The notes under the pieces are model-generated. The model did not search any database, had not been told where the DNA came from, and saw nothing but the letters and a program-made list of their open reading frames with translations. From contig NZ_JASHHX010000004.1 in the NCBI RefSeq assembly GCF_030056575.1, positions 1 through 64,000 on the forward strand: a stretch of DNA of 64,000 nucleotides, read 5' to 3'. Every line of letters begins with the position of its first letter. The stretch's first letter is position 1. Made by a program: the position numbers and the translations under genes. The DNA is from Rhodoblastus sp. 17X3. GTDB lineage: Bacteria; Pseudomonadota; Alphaproteobacteria; Rhizobiales; Beijerinckiaceae. Shown here one piece after another: positions 51,994 through 62,155 of this stretch.

Positions 51994-52458
51994 ATGACCC
52001 AAGACAACGACGCCCTGAGGGTCTGGTTTCGATTGATACGCCTGCAAACCCGCGCCCGCCTGGCGATAGCCAATCGATTGCGCGAACTGGACCTTTCCGT
52101 CCCTCAATGCGACGTCCTGACCACGCTGACCGAGCGGGAGGGCGTCTCCCAGCAGGAGCTGGCGGCGAGGCTCTATGTCACCAAGGGCAATATCTCCGGG
52201 TTGATCGATCGTCTCGTCGCCAGCGGCCTGGTCGAGCGGCGGACGCTGGCGGGCGATCGCCGGTCCCATGCGATTCATTTGACGCCTGCGGGACGCGACC
52301 TCGCGCGGCGCGGCATCGAAGTGCAGAAGGCCTTCGTTGACCAGACCTTTGGACGGATCGCGCCTGAACGTCTCGCTTTGTTCGAGGAATTGCTGGTCGA
52401 GGCGCGCGAACTTGTGCGCGAGAAAGACAGTGTGCTGGCGGAAGGCGCCGGCGCGTGA
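51994..52458 (+). CDS. MarR-family transcriptional regulator
   Basis: 154 residues. Winged helix-turn-helix: LDLSVPQCDVLTTLTEREGV, recognition region SQQELAARLYVTKGNISGLI, and wing LVERRTLAGDRRSHAIHLTP (DxRxxxIxLT-like). Terminal helices form the dimer interface. It is GGAGG-preceded and lies 19 bases before the amidase gene, so it probably regulates that gene and itself in response to a small molecule. The ligand is unknown. Confidence 0.9.
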   Translation: MTQDNDALRVWFRLIRLQTRARLAIANRLRELDLSVPQCDVLTTLTEREGVSQQELAARLYVTKGNISGLIDRLVASGLVERRTLAGDRRSHAIHLTPAGRDLARRGIEVQKAFVDQTFGRIAPERLALFEELLVEARELVREKDSVLAEGAGA

Positions 52459-52477
52459 CGCCTTCGCTTGAGGACGG

Positions 52478-53971
52478 ATGGACAGCGTCCGGCGCGTCGG
52501 CTTGACGGCGCCGACCGGCTTCGATGAGGTCTTTTTCGCCGCGTCGTCCGCCGTTTGGCGCAAGGGCCTGACCCGGCGAGATTTCTCCGCCCGAGAATTG
52601 CTTTCGGCGGTCTGGGAACGGGTTCTCCAGCGAAATCCAGTCATCAACGCTCTGGCCGCCTATGACATCGAGGCGGCGGAGCGGCAGGCGGCGGAAGCCG
52701 AGCGGCGCTATGCGCGCGGCGAGGCGCGGGAACTGGAAGGCTTGCCGATCACGATCAAGGACAGTTTCGAGACCGCGGGCCTGGCGACTACCTGCGGCAT
52801 GGAGGAGCTGGCCGATTATTGTCCGCAACAGGACGCCGTCGCGGTCGAGCGCTTGCGCGCGGCCGGCGCCGTCATTTTCGCCAAGACAAATGTGCCCCGT
52901 CTGACCGGAGACTTTCAGACCCATAACGCGATTTTCGGGGTCACCTCCAATCCCTGGGATCCCTCGCGCACGGCCGGCGGCTCGTCGGGCGGCGCCGCGG
53001 CGGCTGTTGCGTCGGGATTCTGCGCCTTCGACCTTGCTTCGGATCTCGGCGGGTCGATCCGCTGGCCCGCCCACGCCTGCGGCCTGTACGGGCTCAAGCC
53101 GAGCTGGAGCCGTATTCCCCTTGCCGGGCATATTCCGCCGCTGCCAGCCATGCGGCTCAAGAGCCCGCCCGATATGGCGGTAGCCGGACCGCTCGCCCGC
53201 TCGGCGGCCGATCTGGATCTCGTTCTTTGCCTTACGGCAGGGCCGCAAAACGCAATGGAGTGCGGGCATTTTCCTCCGGTGCGGAAAACGCGGCCGGAAC
53301 AGCTGCGGCTGGCCCTCTGGCTCGATCCGGATTTCGCCCCGGTCGATAGCGATGTGGAGGCGGCCGTTCGGCTCGGGGCGGAGGCCCTCGGACGCGCGGG
53401 CGCGCTGGTCGAAGAAACCCGGCCGGCCGTCGCCTTTGCCGAAGTCTTCGAGATCTATTCGACCTTGAGTTTCGCCATTGGCTTCGCGGGCCTTTCCCCA
53501 AGCGAACGGGCGCGCTTCGCCGAAAGCGCGAAGGATTTCGCCCCGGAGGACAAATCCTATCGGGCGATGCGGGCGCGCGCGGCCCGGATCGACGCGGCGA
53601 GTTTTTCCCGTCTGGTGGAGCGCCGGGCGGTAATCCGGGAAGGTTTCGCCGCGTTTTTCAGACATTACGACGCAATTCTTTGCCCGCCCGCGCCTTGCCT
53701 CGCCTTTCCACATGATCTGTCGCCAGACCCGATGGCGCGGCGGTTGCCGACGAGCGTGGGCGAACTGCCTTATTACGACCTGCTGAAATGGGCGAGCCTG
53801 GCGTCGCTCTCCCATCTGCCCGCGACGGTCGCGCCGGTGGCGCTGAATCCGCAGGGCCTCCCGTGCGGCGTCCAGATCATCTGCGCGCTCAATGCGGACC
53901 GCGAGGCCATCGCCATCGCCGGCATGATCGAAAACCTGACCGGCGGATTCCGCGCGCCGCCCGCGCGATGA
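52478..53971 (+). CDS. Amidase signature family hydrolase
   Basis: 497 residues. The Ser-cis-Ser-Lys triad is present: Lys94 in PITIKDSFE, cis-Ser170 in GGSSGG, and nucleophile Ser193 in DLGGSIRWPA. The SNPWDPSRTAGGSSGGAAAA signature is typical. Substrates in this family range from aliphatic and aromatic amides to Glu-tRNA. This is not the GatA type, since gatB/gatC are absent and the C-terminus differs. It follows a MarR regulator, suggesting an inducible amide-degradation role. No signal peptide; cytoplasmic. Confidence 0.9.
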   Translation: MDSVRRVGLTAPTGFDEVFFAASSAVWRKGLTRRDFSARELLSAVWERVLQRNPVINALAAYDIEAAERQAAEAERRYARGEARELEGLPITIKDSFETAGLATTCGMEELADYCPQQDAVAVERLRAAGAVIFAKTNVPRLTGDFQTHNAIFGVTSNPWDPSRTAGGSSGGAAAAVASGFCAFDLASDLGGSIRWPAHACGLYGLKPSWSRIPLAGHIPPLPAMRLKSPPDMAVAGPLARSAADLDLVLCLTAGPQNAMECGHFPPVRKTRPEQLRLALWLDPDFAPVDSDVEAAVRLGAEALGRAGALVEETRPAVAFAEVFEIYSTLSFAIGFAGLSPSERARFAESAKDFAPEDKSYRAMRARAARIDAASFSRLVERRAVIREGFAAFFRHYDAILCPPAPCLAFPHDLSPDPMARRLPTSVGELPYYDLLKWASLASLSHLPATVAPVALNPQGLPCGVQIICALNADREAIAIAGMIENLTGGFRAPPAR

Positions 53972-54111
53972 GCGCCGTTTCCGGACAGGCCGTTTGAGAC
54001 AGGCTTAACGCGGAATTTATCTTAAGCCTGCAATGTCGCCGATGGAATTCAAGGGTCGTCAACCATGCGGCCAGTTCTTTCCCAGTTGGTTCGAGTCAGA
54101 AGAGTCCCGTC

Positions 54112-54315
54112 ATGAGCGAGCAAGAGATCATTGTTCCGCCGCCGCAGCCCCGCCGCCAGGACGCCCGCGACCTGCAATCGCGTCTGTATCGCGAAATCGG
54201 CCTCGCCGCCGTCGAGGCCGCGCTGTTCACGTCCGAAAAAGAATTGACGGCCCGGACCGAGACGCGCGCCGAGCGTCCCGTGAAAACGCTGGTCCTGCAG
54301 CGGAACGCCGCCTGA
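54112..54315 (+). CDS. Small hypothetical protein
   Basis: 67 residues (MSEQEIIVPPPQPRRQDARD..., then LYREIGLAAVEAALFTSEKE, ending TLVLQRNAA). It has a helical centre and Pro-rich N-terminus, no membrane segment and no cysteine. It stands alone between the amidase and phosphoesterase genes. Similar short proteins of unknown function occur in related bacteria to my recollection; the family is not certain. Confidence 0.5.
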   Translation: MSEQEIIVPPPQPRRQDARDLQSRLYREIGLAAVEAALFTSEKELTARTETRAERPVKTLVLQRNAA

Positions 54316-54435
54316 CGGCGCCGACCGGCTCGATCGTTTCATCGGAGCGTCCGGGGTTGGCAAGCCGCCCCGCGCGCCTTATCAGGTCTCCGTGAGAGAG
54401 GAATTCCTCTGGCCGCTGGCGGCGCGGGAGCCTGA

Positions 54436-55377
54436 ATGATCGATCGTCGTCGCTTTCTCTCCAGCGGGCTGGCGCTGCCGTTGATCGGCGCGGCCACAGC
54501 CGCCTATACGATCGGCGTCGAACCCAATCTCCTGCTTCAGGTCAAGCGTTATTCCCTTGCCCCAACCAACTGGCCAGCGGGCCTGAACCTGCGTCTGGCT
54601 GTCATTTCGGACATTCATGCCGGCGAGCCCTTCATGAGCGCCGCGCGAATCCGCCGCATCTGCGAGGCCGCGAACGCCCTCAACCCCGACGCCGTGCTGT
54701 TGCTGGGCGATTTCAACGCCGGCCATTTTTTCGTCACGCGCGCGGTCGATGAGCAGCAGACCGGGGAGGCTCTTTCGGTCCTGCGCGCTCCGCTCGGCTG
54801 CTACGCCGTGCTCGGCAATCATGATTGGGCCCATGGCCCCTTGCTGACCACGCCATCCGACGGCGCCGTTGCGATCCGCCGGGCGTTGGGGCAGGCGGGG
54901 ATCATGGTGTTGGAGAACGACGCGCTTCCCCTGGCGAAGGACGGGCGCAAATTCTGGATCGCGGGCCTGGGCGACCAGCTGATCGACGCCTGGGGCCGGG
55001 AAGGCCCGAGGGGCGTCGAGCGCGGGCAGGACGATCTCGATGGAACCCTGGCGAAGGTGACCGACATGGCGCCGATCATCTTGATGGCCCATGAGCCGAT
55101 GATTTTCCCGTCCGTCCCGAAGCGCGTCGCATTAACGCTCTGTGGCCATACCCATGGCGGTCAGGTCAACCTGCCGCTGCTCGGCCCGGTCGTCGGCGAC
55201 ATTCGCTTCGGCTTCGATTATGTTTACGGCCATCTCCAGCGCGGCGACCGGCATTTGATCATATCGGGCGGGCTCGGCGAATCGATCGTGCCGGCGCGGC
55301 TGTTGCGGCCGCCGGAAATCGTCGAAATCATGCTGGGAGCGGCGCAGCCGCCGCTCGCGCAATTCGTGGAATGGTGA
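54436..55377 (+). CDS. Tat-exported calcineurin-like metallophosphoesterase (YkuE-like)
   Basis: 313 residues. An RR-containing N-terminus (DRRRFLSSGLALPLIGAA) suggests Tat export. All metallophosphoesterase blocks are visible: ISDIHAG, LLLGDFNAG, VLGNHDWAHG, ILMAHEP and LCGHTHGGQ, binding two metal ions for phosphodiester or phosphomonoester hydrolysis. The length and spacing fit the YkuE/UDP-diacylglucosamine-hydrolase-like group. The substrate could be a lipid-linked or envelope phosphate. It converges on the HDAC-family gene, with 33 bases between stops. Confidence 0.9.
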   Translation: MIDRRRFLSSGLALPLIGAATAAYTIGVEPNLLLQVKRYSLAPTNWPAGLNLRLAVISDIHAGEPFMSAARIRRICEAANALNPDAVLLLGDFNAGHFFVTRAVDEQQTGEALSVLRAPLGCYAVLGNHDWAHGPLLTTPSDGAVAIRRALGQAGIMVLENDALPLAKDGRKFWIAGLGDQLIDAWGREGPRGVERGQDDLDGTLAKVTDMAPIILMAHEPMIFPSVPKRVALTLCGHTHGGQVNLPLLGPVVGDIRFGFDYVYGHLQRGDRHLIISGGLGESIVPARLLRPPEIVEIMLGAAQPPLAQFVEW

Positions 55378-55410
55378 CAATCGGTCTCGCGCCGCCCTTG
55401 CCGCGCGAGC

Positions 55411-56340
55411 TCAGCTGCCCATCAGCGTCAGGACATGGGCTGCGACCGAGCGCGCCAGACCGTCGAGGTCATAGCCGCCTTCGAGCAGCGACACGAGGCG
55501 TCCGTTGCAGACGCGATCGGACACGTCCATCAGTTTCGATGTCGCCCAGGCGAAATCCGCCTCGACCAGGTTCAGATTGGCGAGCGGGTCGCGGCGGTGC
55601 GCGTCGAAACCGGCGGAAATGATCACGAGATCGGGGCGGAACTGCTCGAGCCGGGGCAGGATGGCGACTTCCATCGCCTCGCGGAAATGCATTCCGGTAT
55701 CGCCGGCGTTGAGCGGCGCGTTGACGATATTATTGTGCTCGCCGCGCTCGCTGCTTGCGCCGGTGCCCGGATAGAGCGGCATTTCATGCGTCGAGAGATA
55801 CATGCAATTGGGGTCGGACCAGAAGATATCCTGCGTTCCGTTGCCGTGATGCACGTCGAAATCCATGACCGCGACTCGCTCCGCCCCGTGGGACGCAATA
55901 GCGTGACGCGCGGCGACGGCGGCGTTGTTGAAGAAGCAGAAGCCCATCGGCGTCGCGCGTTCGGCATGGTGGCCGGGCGGGCGCATGGCCACGAAAGCAT
56001 TGTCGACGTCGCGCCGCATCACCTCGTCCACGGCTTGGCAGGCCCCGCCGATGGCGCGAAAGGCCGCCGCCAGCGTGCCGCGGCTCATGGTCGTGTCGCT
56101 GTCGAGCCGGGCGAAGCCGTCGCGCGGCGAAGTCTGCTCGAGGGCCTGGACATAGGATTCAGGATGGACCCGCAGCGCCTGCTCGCGCGTGCCGTTGTCC
56201 GCCTGCGCCCGGATCAGCGTCATGAATTTTTCATGTTCGAGAATGCGTTCGATGACGCGGACCCGATCGGGCCTTTCCGGATGTCCGGGTCCATTGTCGT
56301 GATCGAGGCCCGCGGGATGGGTCAGCAGAAGCGTGTTCAA
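55411..56340 (-). CDS. Histone deacetylase-family deacetylase (AcuC/HdaH-like)
   Basis: 309 residues from a TTG (LNTLLLTHPAGLDHDNGPGH), which fits the usual N-terminus of the family. The reading frame is open for another ~34 codons upstream, but those lack family similarity. Zinc and catalytic motifs are visible: RPPGHHAERATPMGFCFFNN, VMDFDVHHGNGTQDIF, ISAGFDAHRRDPLA and EGGYDLDGLA. Bacterial members remove acetyl groups from lysines or from small acetylated polyamines or amides. The substrate is unknown. Confidence 0.9.
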   Translation of the reverse strand: MNTLLLTHPAGLDHDNGPGHPERPDRVRVIERILEHEKFMTLIRAQADNGTREQALRVHPESYVQALEQTSPRDGFARLDSDTTMSRGTLAAAFRAIGGACQAVDEVMRRDVDNAFVAMRPPGHHAERATPMGFCFFNNAAVAARHAIASHGAERVAVMDFDVHHGNGTQDIFWSDPNCMYLSTHEMPLYPGTGASSERGEHNNIVNAPLNAGDTGMHFREAMEVAILPRLEQFRPDLVIISAGFDAHRRDPLANLNLVEADFAWATSKLMDVSDRVCNGRLVSLLEGGYDLDGLARSVAAHVLTLMGS

Positions 56341-56731
56341 TTCAGGCTCACAAACTAAAATCCACAAGCGTTCCCGGATCGCGCCTCGACGCCAAGGGAG
56401 CAAAGGGAGCGGACACTTCAAAAAGCGCTGGGGCGACGCCATTTAGCGCTGATTAGCGCTGAACATCGCCCTATTCCTTCCGCCTGTCCAACGAAGTTTA
56501 GGTCTTAGACCAAAAGTACGAGGCCATTTTCGCCGATGCCGAAAATGGAACGGAATGGCGTTTTCAATCGTTAGGGAAATTAAGCGCATTGTGACCATAC
56601 TGTGGCCAAATCGCCACAAAGCGAGTTAATTCACGCCGTTGACGGCGCGCGGACGTGACCGGCGGGCTCTTTATGGTAATTAACTTATGAAGTGACAGCG
56701 CTGGGGCGGCGCGTTGAATTGGGGCGGACCG
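56341..56731. other. Intergenic stretch with two palindromes
   Basis: About 390 bases with no gene I can support. It holds GGTCT-T-AGACC (56501-56511) and a 9-bp hairpin CCATTTTCG/CGAAAATGG around CCGATGC (56524-56548). Sequence from 56565 to 56690 is AT-richer than the surroundings. It separates the leftward HDAC gene from the rightward L,D-transpeptidase gene, so promoters for both are expected here. No -35/-10 pair is convincing. Confidence 0.5.
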
Positions 56732-57349
56732 ATGAACCTGCGGACGATTGCTTGCATTGGCTTGATTTCAGCAGCCCTGGCTGGCTGCAACATGGCCGGC
56801 ACGCCCGATCCGACCCTCACGACACGGGATCGTGAATTCCTGTCGCTGGCTCCGAAGGGCAATCCGCCGGCCGAATATGGCCGCTATATCGTGGACGATC
56901 CGACCGGCCAGCCCGAGGGCACCGTCACGGTCGATACCTTCAAGAACTTTCTTTATTACTCGCTGCCCAACAAGAAGGCGATCCGCTACGGCGTCGCGAC
57001 CGGCAGCGAAGCGGCCGGCTGGACGGGCGAAGCCACCATCGGCCGGCTCGCCGAATGGCCGCGCTGGATGCCCCCGGCCGACATGCTCGAGCGCTGGCCG
57101 CATCTGCGCCCGACGGCAGAAGCCGGCGGCCTGCCCGGCGGTCCCGACAATCCGCTCGGCGCCCGTGCGATGTATCTTTTCCAGGGCAACAAGGACACGA
57201 TGTATCGCATCCACGGCACCAATGAGCCGGACAAGATCGGCCAGCACGTGTCTTCGGGCTGTATCCGCATGCGCGACATCGACGCCATCGACCTTTACAA
57301 CCGCGTCAAGATCGGCACCAAAGTCATCGTCGCCGCCCGCGCCTATTGA
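56732..57349 (+). CDS. L,D-transpeptidase lipoprotein (YkuD domain)
   Basis: 205 residues from MNLRTIACIGLI. A lipobox (SAALAGC) ends the signal peptide, so the protein is anchored in the envelope. The YkuD catalytic motif is complete: HGTNEPDKIGQHVSSGCIRM, with catalytic Cys177. L,D-transpeptidases make 3-3 peptidoglycan cross-links or attach proteins to peptidoglycan. The YGVATGSEAAGWTGEATIGR segment is typical of the alphaproteobacterial ErfK/YbiS-like type. A strong terminator follows 41 bases after the stop. Confidence 0.93.
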   Translation: MNLRTIACIGLISAALAGCNMAGTPDPTLTTRDREFLSLAPKGNPPAEYGRYIVDDPTGQPEGTVTVDTFKNFLYYSLPNKKAIRYGVATGSEAAGWTGEATIGRLAEWPRWMPPADMLERWPHLRPTAEAGGLPGGPDNPLGARAMYLFQGNKDTMYRIHGTNEPDKIGQHVSSGCIRMRDIDAIDLYNRVKIGTKVIVAARAY

Positions 57350-57390
57350 GAATTTCCGCTGCGCGTCTTTCGCCGCGCTGTTTTGAACAG

Positions 57391-57430
57391 AAGGCCTTCC
57401 GGTCTCCCTTCGGGACCGGAAGGCCTTTTC
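57391..57430 (+). terminator. Rho-independent terminator after L,D-transpeptidase gene
   Basis: A 14-bp perfect stem AAGGCCTTCCGGTC/GACCGGAAGGCCTT (57391-57404 and 57414-57427) around a nine-base loop, followed by TTC-ATTTC. It isolates the transpeptidase gene from the downstream cobalamin operon. Confidence 0.85.
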
Positions 57431-57540
57431 ATTTCGGGGGGTGGTCTCATCCCGCGAGGGCGCTCGCTCCCTCAATTCGGGCCGCGCCTTTCGGCGCGCG
57501 ATTGACTTGCGAGGCCGCCGCGCCTAACAAGTCCACCAGA

Positions 57541-57710
57541 CGGTCCCCTTGCGCAAAGGGGCGTGAAAGGGAATGCGGACGGGCTCACGCTCCAACCGCA
57601 GCTGCCCCCGCAACTGTGAATGGGAAGCCGAACGCCACAAAGCCACTGGTCCAGCGACCGGGAAGGCGGCGGGAGGCGCCAAACCCATGAGCCAGGAGAC
57701 CTGCCGTCAA
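57541..57710 (+). promoter_or_regulatory. Cobalamin (B12) riboswitch
   Basis: Hallmarks of the AdoCbl aptamer are present in order: CGGTCCCC and GAAAGGGAATGCGG, GCTCACGC then CCAACCGCAGCTGCCCCCGC, GTGAATGGGAAGCC, AGCCACTGG, GACCGGGAAGGCGG, and the B12 box GAGCCAGGAGACCTGCC (57689-57705). It ends about 95 bases before cobW. When coenzyme B12 binds, the downstream genes are repressed. No clear rho-independent terminator is seen between the aptamer and cobW, so control may be translational. The cobW ribosome site GGAG is at 57793-57796. Confidence 0.95.
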
Positions 57711-57804
57711 ACTGACCACGCGACGGGCGGGGCGCTCTCGTCGCGATTCGGCTGTTTGGCCGGATGGCGGTTTACTCGCCGGGCGCCCTCCCGGAGCCCG
57801 AAGC

Positions 57805-58836
<1,032 letters not shown>

Positions 58837-58840
58837 GATC

Positions 58841-61800
58841 ATGCATCTCGTCCGCACGGATCAAAGATCGCTCGACGAGACGGCCCAGGCCGTGGATCTC
58901 GAGCAATCTCCTGCGGATATCGTCGCGCTCTCCTTCGCTGACAGCGACCTGTCCTTGCTCGCCAACGCCCATGCGGCCCGCCATCCGAGCCTTCGGCTGG
59001 CGCCGCTCGCCTTGCTGAAACATCCCTATTCGGTCGATCTCTACGTCGAGAAGGTCTGCGCCAAGGCGCGTTTCGTGCTGGTGCGGCTGCTCGGCGGGAT
59101 GGATTACTGGCGCTATGGCGTCGAGGAGCTTGCCGCGGCGGCGCGCAAGCGCGGCTTCGGCTTCGTGGTCGTTCCCGGCGACCATATGGAAGACGTGCGG
59201 CTCGATGCGGCCTCGACGCTTCCGCCCGACGAATTGCGCCAGATCTGGGATTATTTTCGCGAAGGCGGCCCGGAGAACATCTCGGCCTGTCTCGACTTCA
59301 TCGCGACGAAGATTTCCGGCGAAGGCGCGGCGCCGCCGCCGCATCCGGTCGCGCCTTTCGGCCTTTTTGCTCCGGGCTGTGTTCCCGCCCCGGCGGACGC
59401 GCCGAGGGCGCTGGTCCTGTTCTATCGCAGCGCGTATCTGGCCGGCGACGACGCGCCGATCCGGGCGCTCGCGGAAGCGCTTGCGCGCGAAAATTTTCGC
59501 GTCGTCAGCTGTTTCGTGTCGAGCCTGAAAGACCCGGCCGCCTGTGCGCGGCTCGCGGAACGCCTCGCGGTGGAAAAGCCCGACGTAATTCTCAACGCCA
59601 CCGCCTTTTCCGCTCGTCTCGATGGCGGCGCCGTGCTCGACGCGGCGGATGCGCCGGTGTTTCAGGTCATTCTCTCCGGCGCGCAGGTCGAGCAATGGCG
59701 CGAGTCCCGGCGCGGCCTGTCCGCCGCCGATCTGGCGATGAATGTGGTGCTGCCCGAAGTTGACGGGCGAATCGTCACGCGCGCGATCTCCTTCAAGCGC
59801 GCGCAGGACCGCGCCGACGCGCTCGAATACGCCCCGGCGCGCCATGAGCCGGACGCCTCGCGCATTGGCTTTGTGGCGGCTCTCGCCGCGCGCTGGGCGC
59901 GCCTGCGCCGCCTTGGCAATGACGCGAAGAAGCTGGCTCTGATCCTGTCGGACTACCCGGCCAAGGGCGGCCGCGCGGGCTATGCCGTGGGCCTTGACAC
60001 GCAGGCGAGTGCGCGCGCGATCGTGGCGCGCCTGGTCGCCGAGGGCTATGACGCGGCGGCGACGCCGGAAAAGCTGTTCGAAGCCTTGCAGTCCGCGCCC
60101 ACTGCCGGGCCCTTGGCCGCGACCTTGTCGCTGCGCGCCTATCGCGCTTTTCTCGCCAGCTTGCCGCCGGATTTCGTCGCGGCGCTCGACGCCTGCTGGG
60201 GCGCCCCGGAAAGTGACAGCTCCGTCAGCGACGGCGCCTTCGTTTTCCGCTTCCTTCGCTTCGGCAAGATTGTCGTCGCGTTCCAGCCCGATCGTGGCTC
60301 GTCGGAAAATCGCAAGGCGGATTATCACAACATGGCGCTGCCGCCGCGCCATGCTTTTCTCGCCTTCTATTTCTGGCTGCGCGAACGGGAGAAGATCGAC
60401 GCCCTGATCCATTGCGGCGCGCATGGCTCGCTGGAATGGCTTCCGGGCAAGAGCGTGGCGCTCGCCGAGGATTGCGCGCCTGAAATCGCGCTCGGCCCAA
60501 TTCCGCTGGTCTATCCCTTCATCGTCAATAATCCGGGCGAGGCGGCGCAGGCCAAGCGCCGCTCGGCGGCGGTCATCGTCAGCCATCTCTCGCCGCCGCT
60601 GGTCAAGGCGGGCGCGCATGGCGCGCTGGCCGAACTCGAAAGCCTGTTCGACGAATACGCCCAGGCTCAAGGGCTGGACCCTCGCAGAGCGACCATGCTG
60701 GCCGAGTTGATCCTGCAGCGTGCGGAAACAGCCGGACTGCTGCGCGAATGCGGAGCAGGTGAGGGCGAGGACGCACTGATCCAACTCGACGCCTGGCTGT
60801 GCGATCTCAAGGAAATGCGGATCAATGACGGGCTGCATATCTTTGGCCAGTCGCCGCAAGGCGCGCTGCGCGAGGAGACGCTCTCCGGCTATGAGACGCG
60901 CGATCTCGCGGAAAGGCTCGACGCCTGCGGCGCGGCGGAAATGGATGCCCTGGTCCATGCGTTGAACGGCGGCTTCGTCGCGCCGAGCCCATCCGGCGCG
61001 CCGGGACGCGGGCGAAGGGACGTTCTGCCGACAGGCCGCAACCTGTTCTCGGTCGATCCGCGCGCCATTCCCACGCGCACGGCCTGGGAGATCGGCCAGA
61101 AGCTCGCGAGCGAGGTGATCGAGCGCTATCTGCAGGATCACGGCGATTGGCCGCGCCGCATCGTGCTCGACCTGTGGGGCAGCGCCTCCATGCGCACTGG
61201 CGGAGACGATCTGGCGCAGGCCTTCGCCTTGCTCGGCGCAAGGCCTCTTTGGGACGCGGCCTCCACGCGGATGAGGGGATTCGAGATCCTGCCGCTGGCG
61301 CAGCTTGGCCGCCCGCGCGTTGACGTCACCCTCCGCATTTCCGGCCTGTTCCGCGACGTGTTTCCGCAGCAGATCGAAGCCTTCGACTCCGCTGTGCGCG
61401 CTCTGGCGCAGCTCGACGAGTCCAGCGAAGAAAATCCGCTGGCCGGCGAGCCTGAACCTCGCCGCGTTTTCGGCGCGGCGCCGGGCGCTTATGGCGTCGA
61501 TCTGTCGGGCGCTTTCGCCGGCGCGCAATGGCGCGACCGCGCCGAACTGGCGCAAAAATATCTCGCGGCCAATGCTCAAAGCTATGGCCGCGACGGCGCG
61601 CTGCTCGCGGGGGCGGGTGATTTCGCTGCGCGCATCCGCACCGCCGACGCCTTCGTCCATGTTCAGGATCTCGCGGGGCAGGACATTCTCAATGCCGATT
61701 CCTTCGCCACCCATGAGGGCGGCTTTGCGGCGGCGGCGGAATTTCTGGGCGCGGCGCCAAGCCTTTACCATGTCGACGCCACGCGGCCCGAGAGCGCGAA

Positions 61801-62155
61801 AGTGCGCAGCCTTGAAGAAGAGATTTCGCGCGTCGTCCATGCGCGCGCCACCAATCCGCGCTGGCTCCAAGGCATGATGCGCCATGGCGCCAATGGCGCG
61901 GCGGAGATCGCCGAGACGGTCGATAATCTCTTCGCCTTCGCCGCTCTGACTGACGCAGTCAAGGCGCGCCATTTCGACCTGCTGTTCGACGCCGTTTGTG
62001 GCGACGAGGCGGTGCGCACCTTTCTTGAACGGGAAAATCCGCGCGCGGCGAGGTCCATCGCGGAGAAGTTCAGCGAAGCCGAACGGCGCGGGCTTTGGCA
62101 ATCGCGTCGCAATTCCACCGCCGCGATCCTCGCCGAAATGGGGGGCGATTCATGA
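58841..62155 (+). CDS. cobN: Cobaltochelatase large subunit CobN
   Basis: 1,104 residues. It inserts cobalt into hydrogenobyrinic acid a,c-diamide together with CobS and CobT, which are not in this window. CobN/BchH-type segments include VRLLGGMDYWRYGVEELA, IHCGAHGSLEWLPGKSVAL and PLVYPFIVNNPGEAAQAKRR, then GLHIFGQSPQG, VLDLWGSASMRTGGDDLAQA, VDVTLRISGLFRDVFP, and LRISG-type elements near the C-terminus. Somewhat shorter than the classic ~1,270-residue CobN. Its stop overlaps cobG by four bases. Confidence 0.95.
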   Translation: MHLVRTDQRSLDETAQAVDLEQSPADIVALSFADSDLSLLANAHAARHPSLRLAPLALLKHPYSVDLYVEKVCAKARFVLVRLLGGMDYWRYGVEELAAAARKRGFGFVVVPGDHMEDVRLDAASTLPPDELRQIWDYFREGGPENISACLDFIATKISGEGAAPPPHPVAPFGLFAPGCVPAPADAPRALVLFYRSAYLAGDDAPIRALAEALARENFRVVSCFVSSLKDPAACARLAERLAVEKPDVILNATAFSARLDGGAVLDAADAPVFQVILSGAQVEQWRESRRGLSAADLAMNVVLPEVDGRIVTRAISFKRAQDRADALEYAPARHEPDASRIGFVAALAARWARLRRLGNDAKKLALILSDYPAKGGRAGYAVGLDTQASARAIVARLVAEGYDAAATPEKLFEALQSAPTAGPLAATLSLRAYRAFLASLPPDFVAALDACWGAPESDSSVSDGAFVFRFLRFGKIVVAFQPDRGSSENRKADYHNMALPPRHAFLAFYFWLREREKIDALIHCGAHGSLEWLPGKSVALAEDCAPEIALGPIPLVYPFIVNNPGEAAQAKRRSAAVIVSHLSPPLVKAGAHGALAELESLFDEYAQAQGLDPRRATMLAELILQRAETAGLLRECGAGEGEDALIQLDAWLCDLKEMRINDGLHIFGQSPQGALREETLSGYETRDLAERLDACGAAEMDALVHALNGGFVAPSPSGAPGRGRRDVLPTGRNLFSVDPRAIPTRTAWEIGQKLASEVIERYLQDHGDWPRRIVLDLWGSASMRTGGDDLAQAFALLGARPLWDAASTRMRGFEILPLAQLGRPRVDVTLRISGLFRDVFPQQIEAFDSAVRALAQLDESSEENPLAGEPEPRRVFGAAPGAYGVDLSGAFAGAQWRDRAELAQKYLAANAQSYGRDGALLAGAGDFAARIRTADAFVHVQDLAGQDILNADSFATHEGGFAAAAEFLGAAPSLYHVDATRPESAKVRSLEEEISRVVHARATNPRWLQGMMRHGANGAAEIAETVDNLFAFAALTDAVKARHFDLLFDAVCGDEAVRTFLERENPRAARSIAEKFSEAERRGLWQSRRNSTAAILAEMGGDS

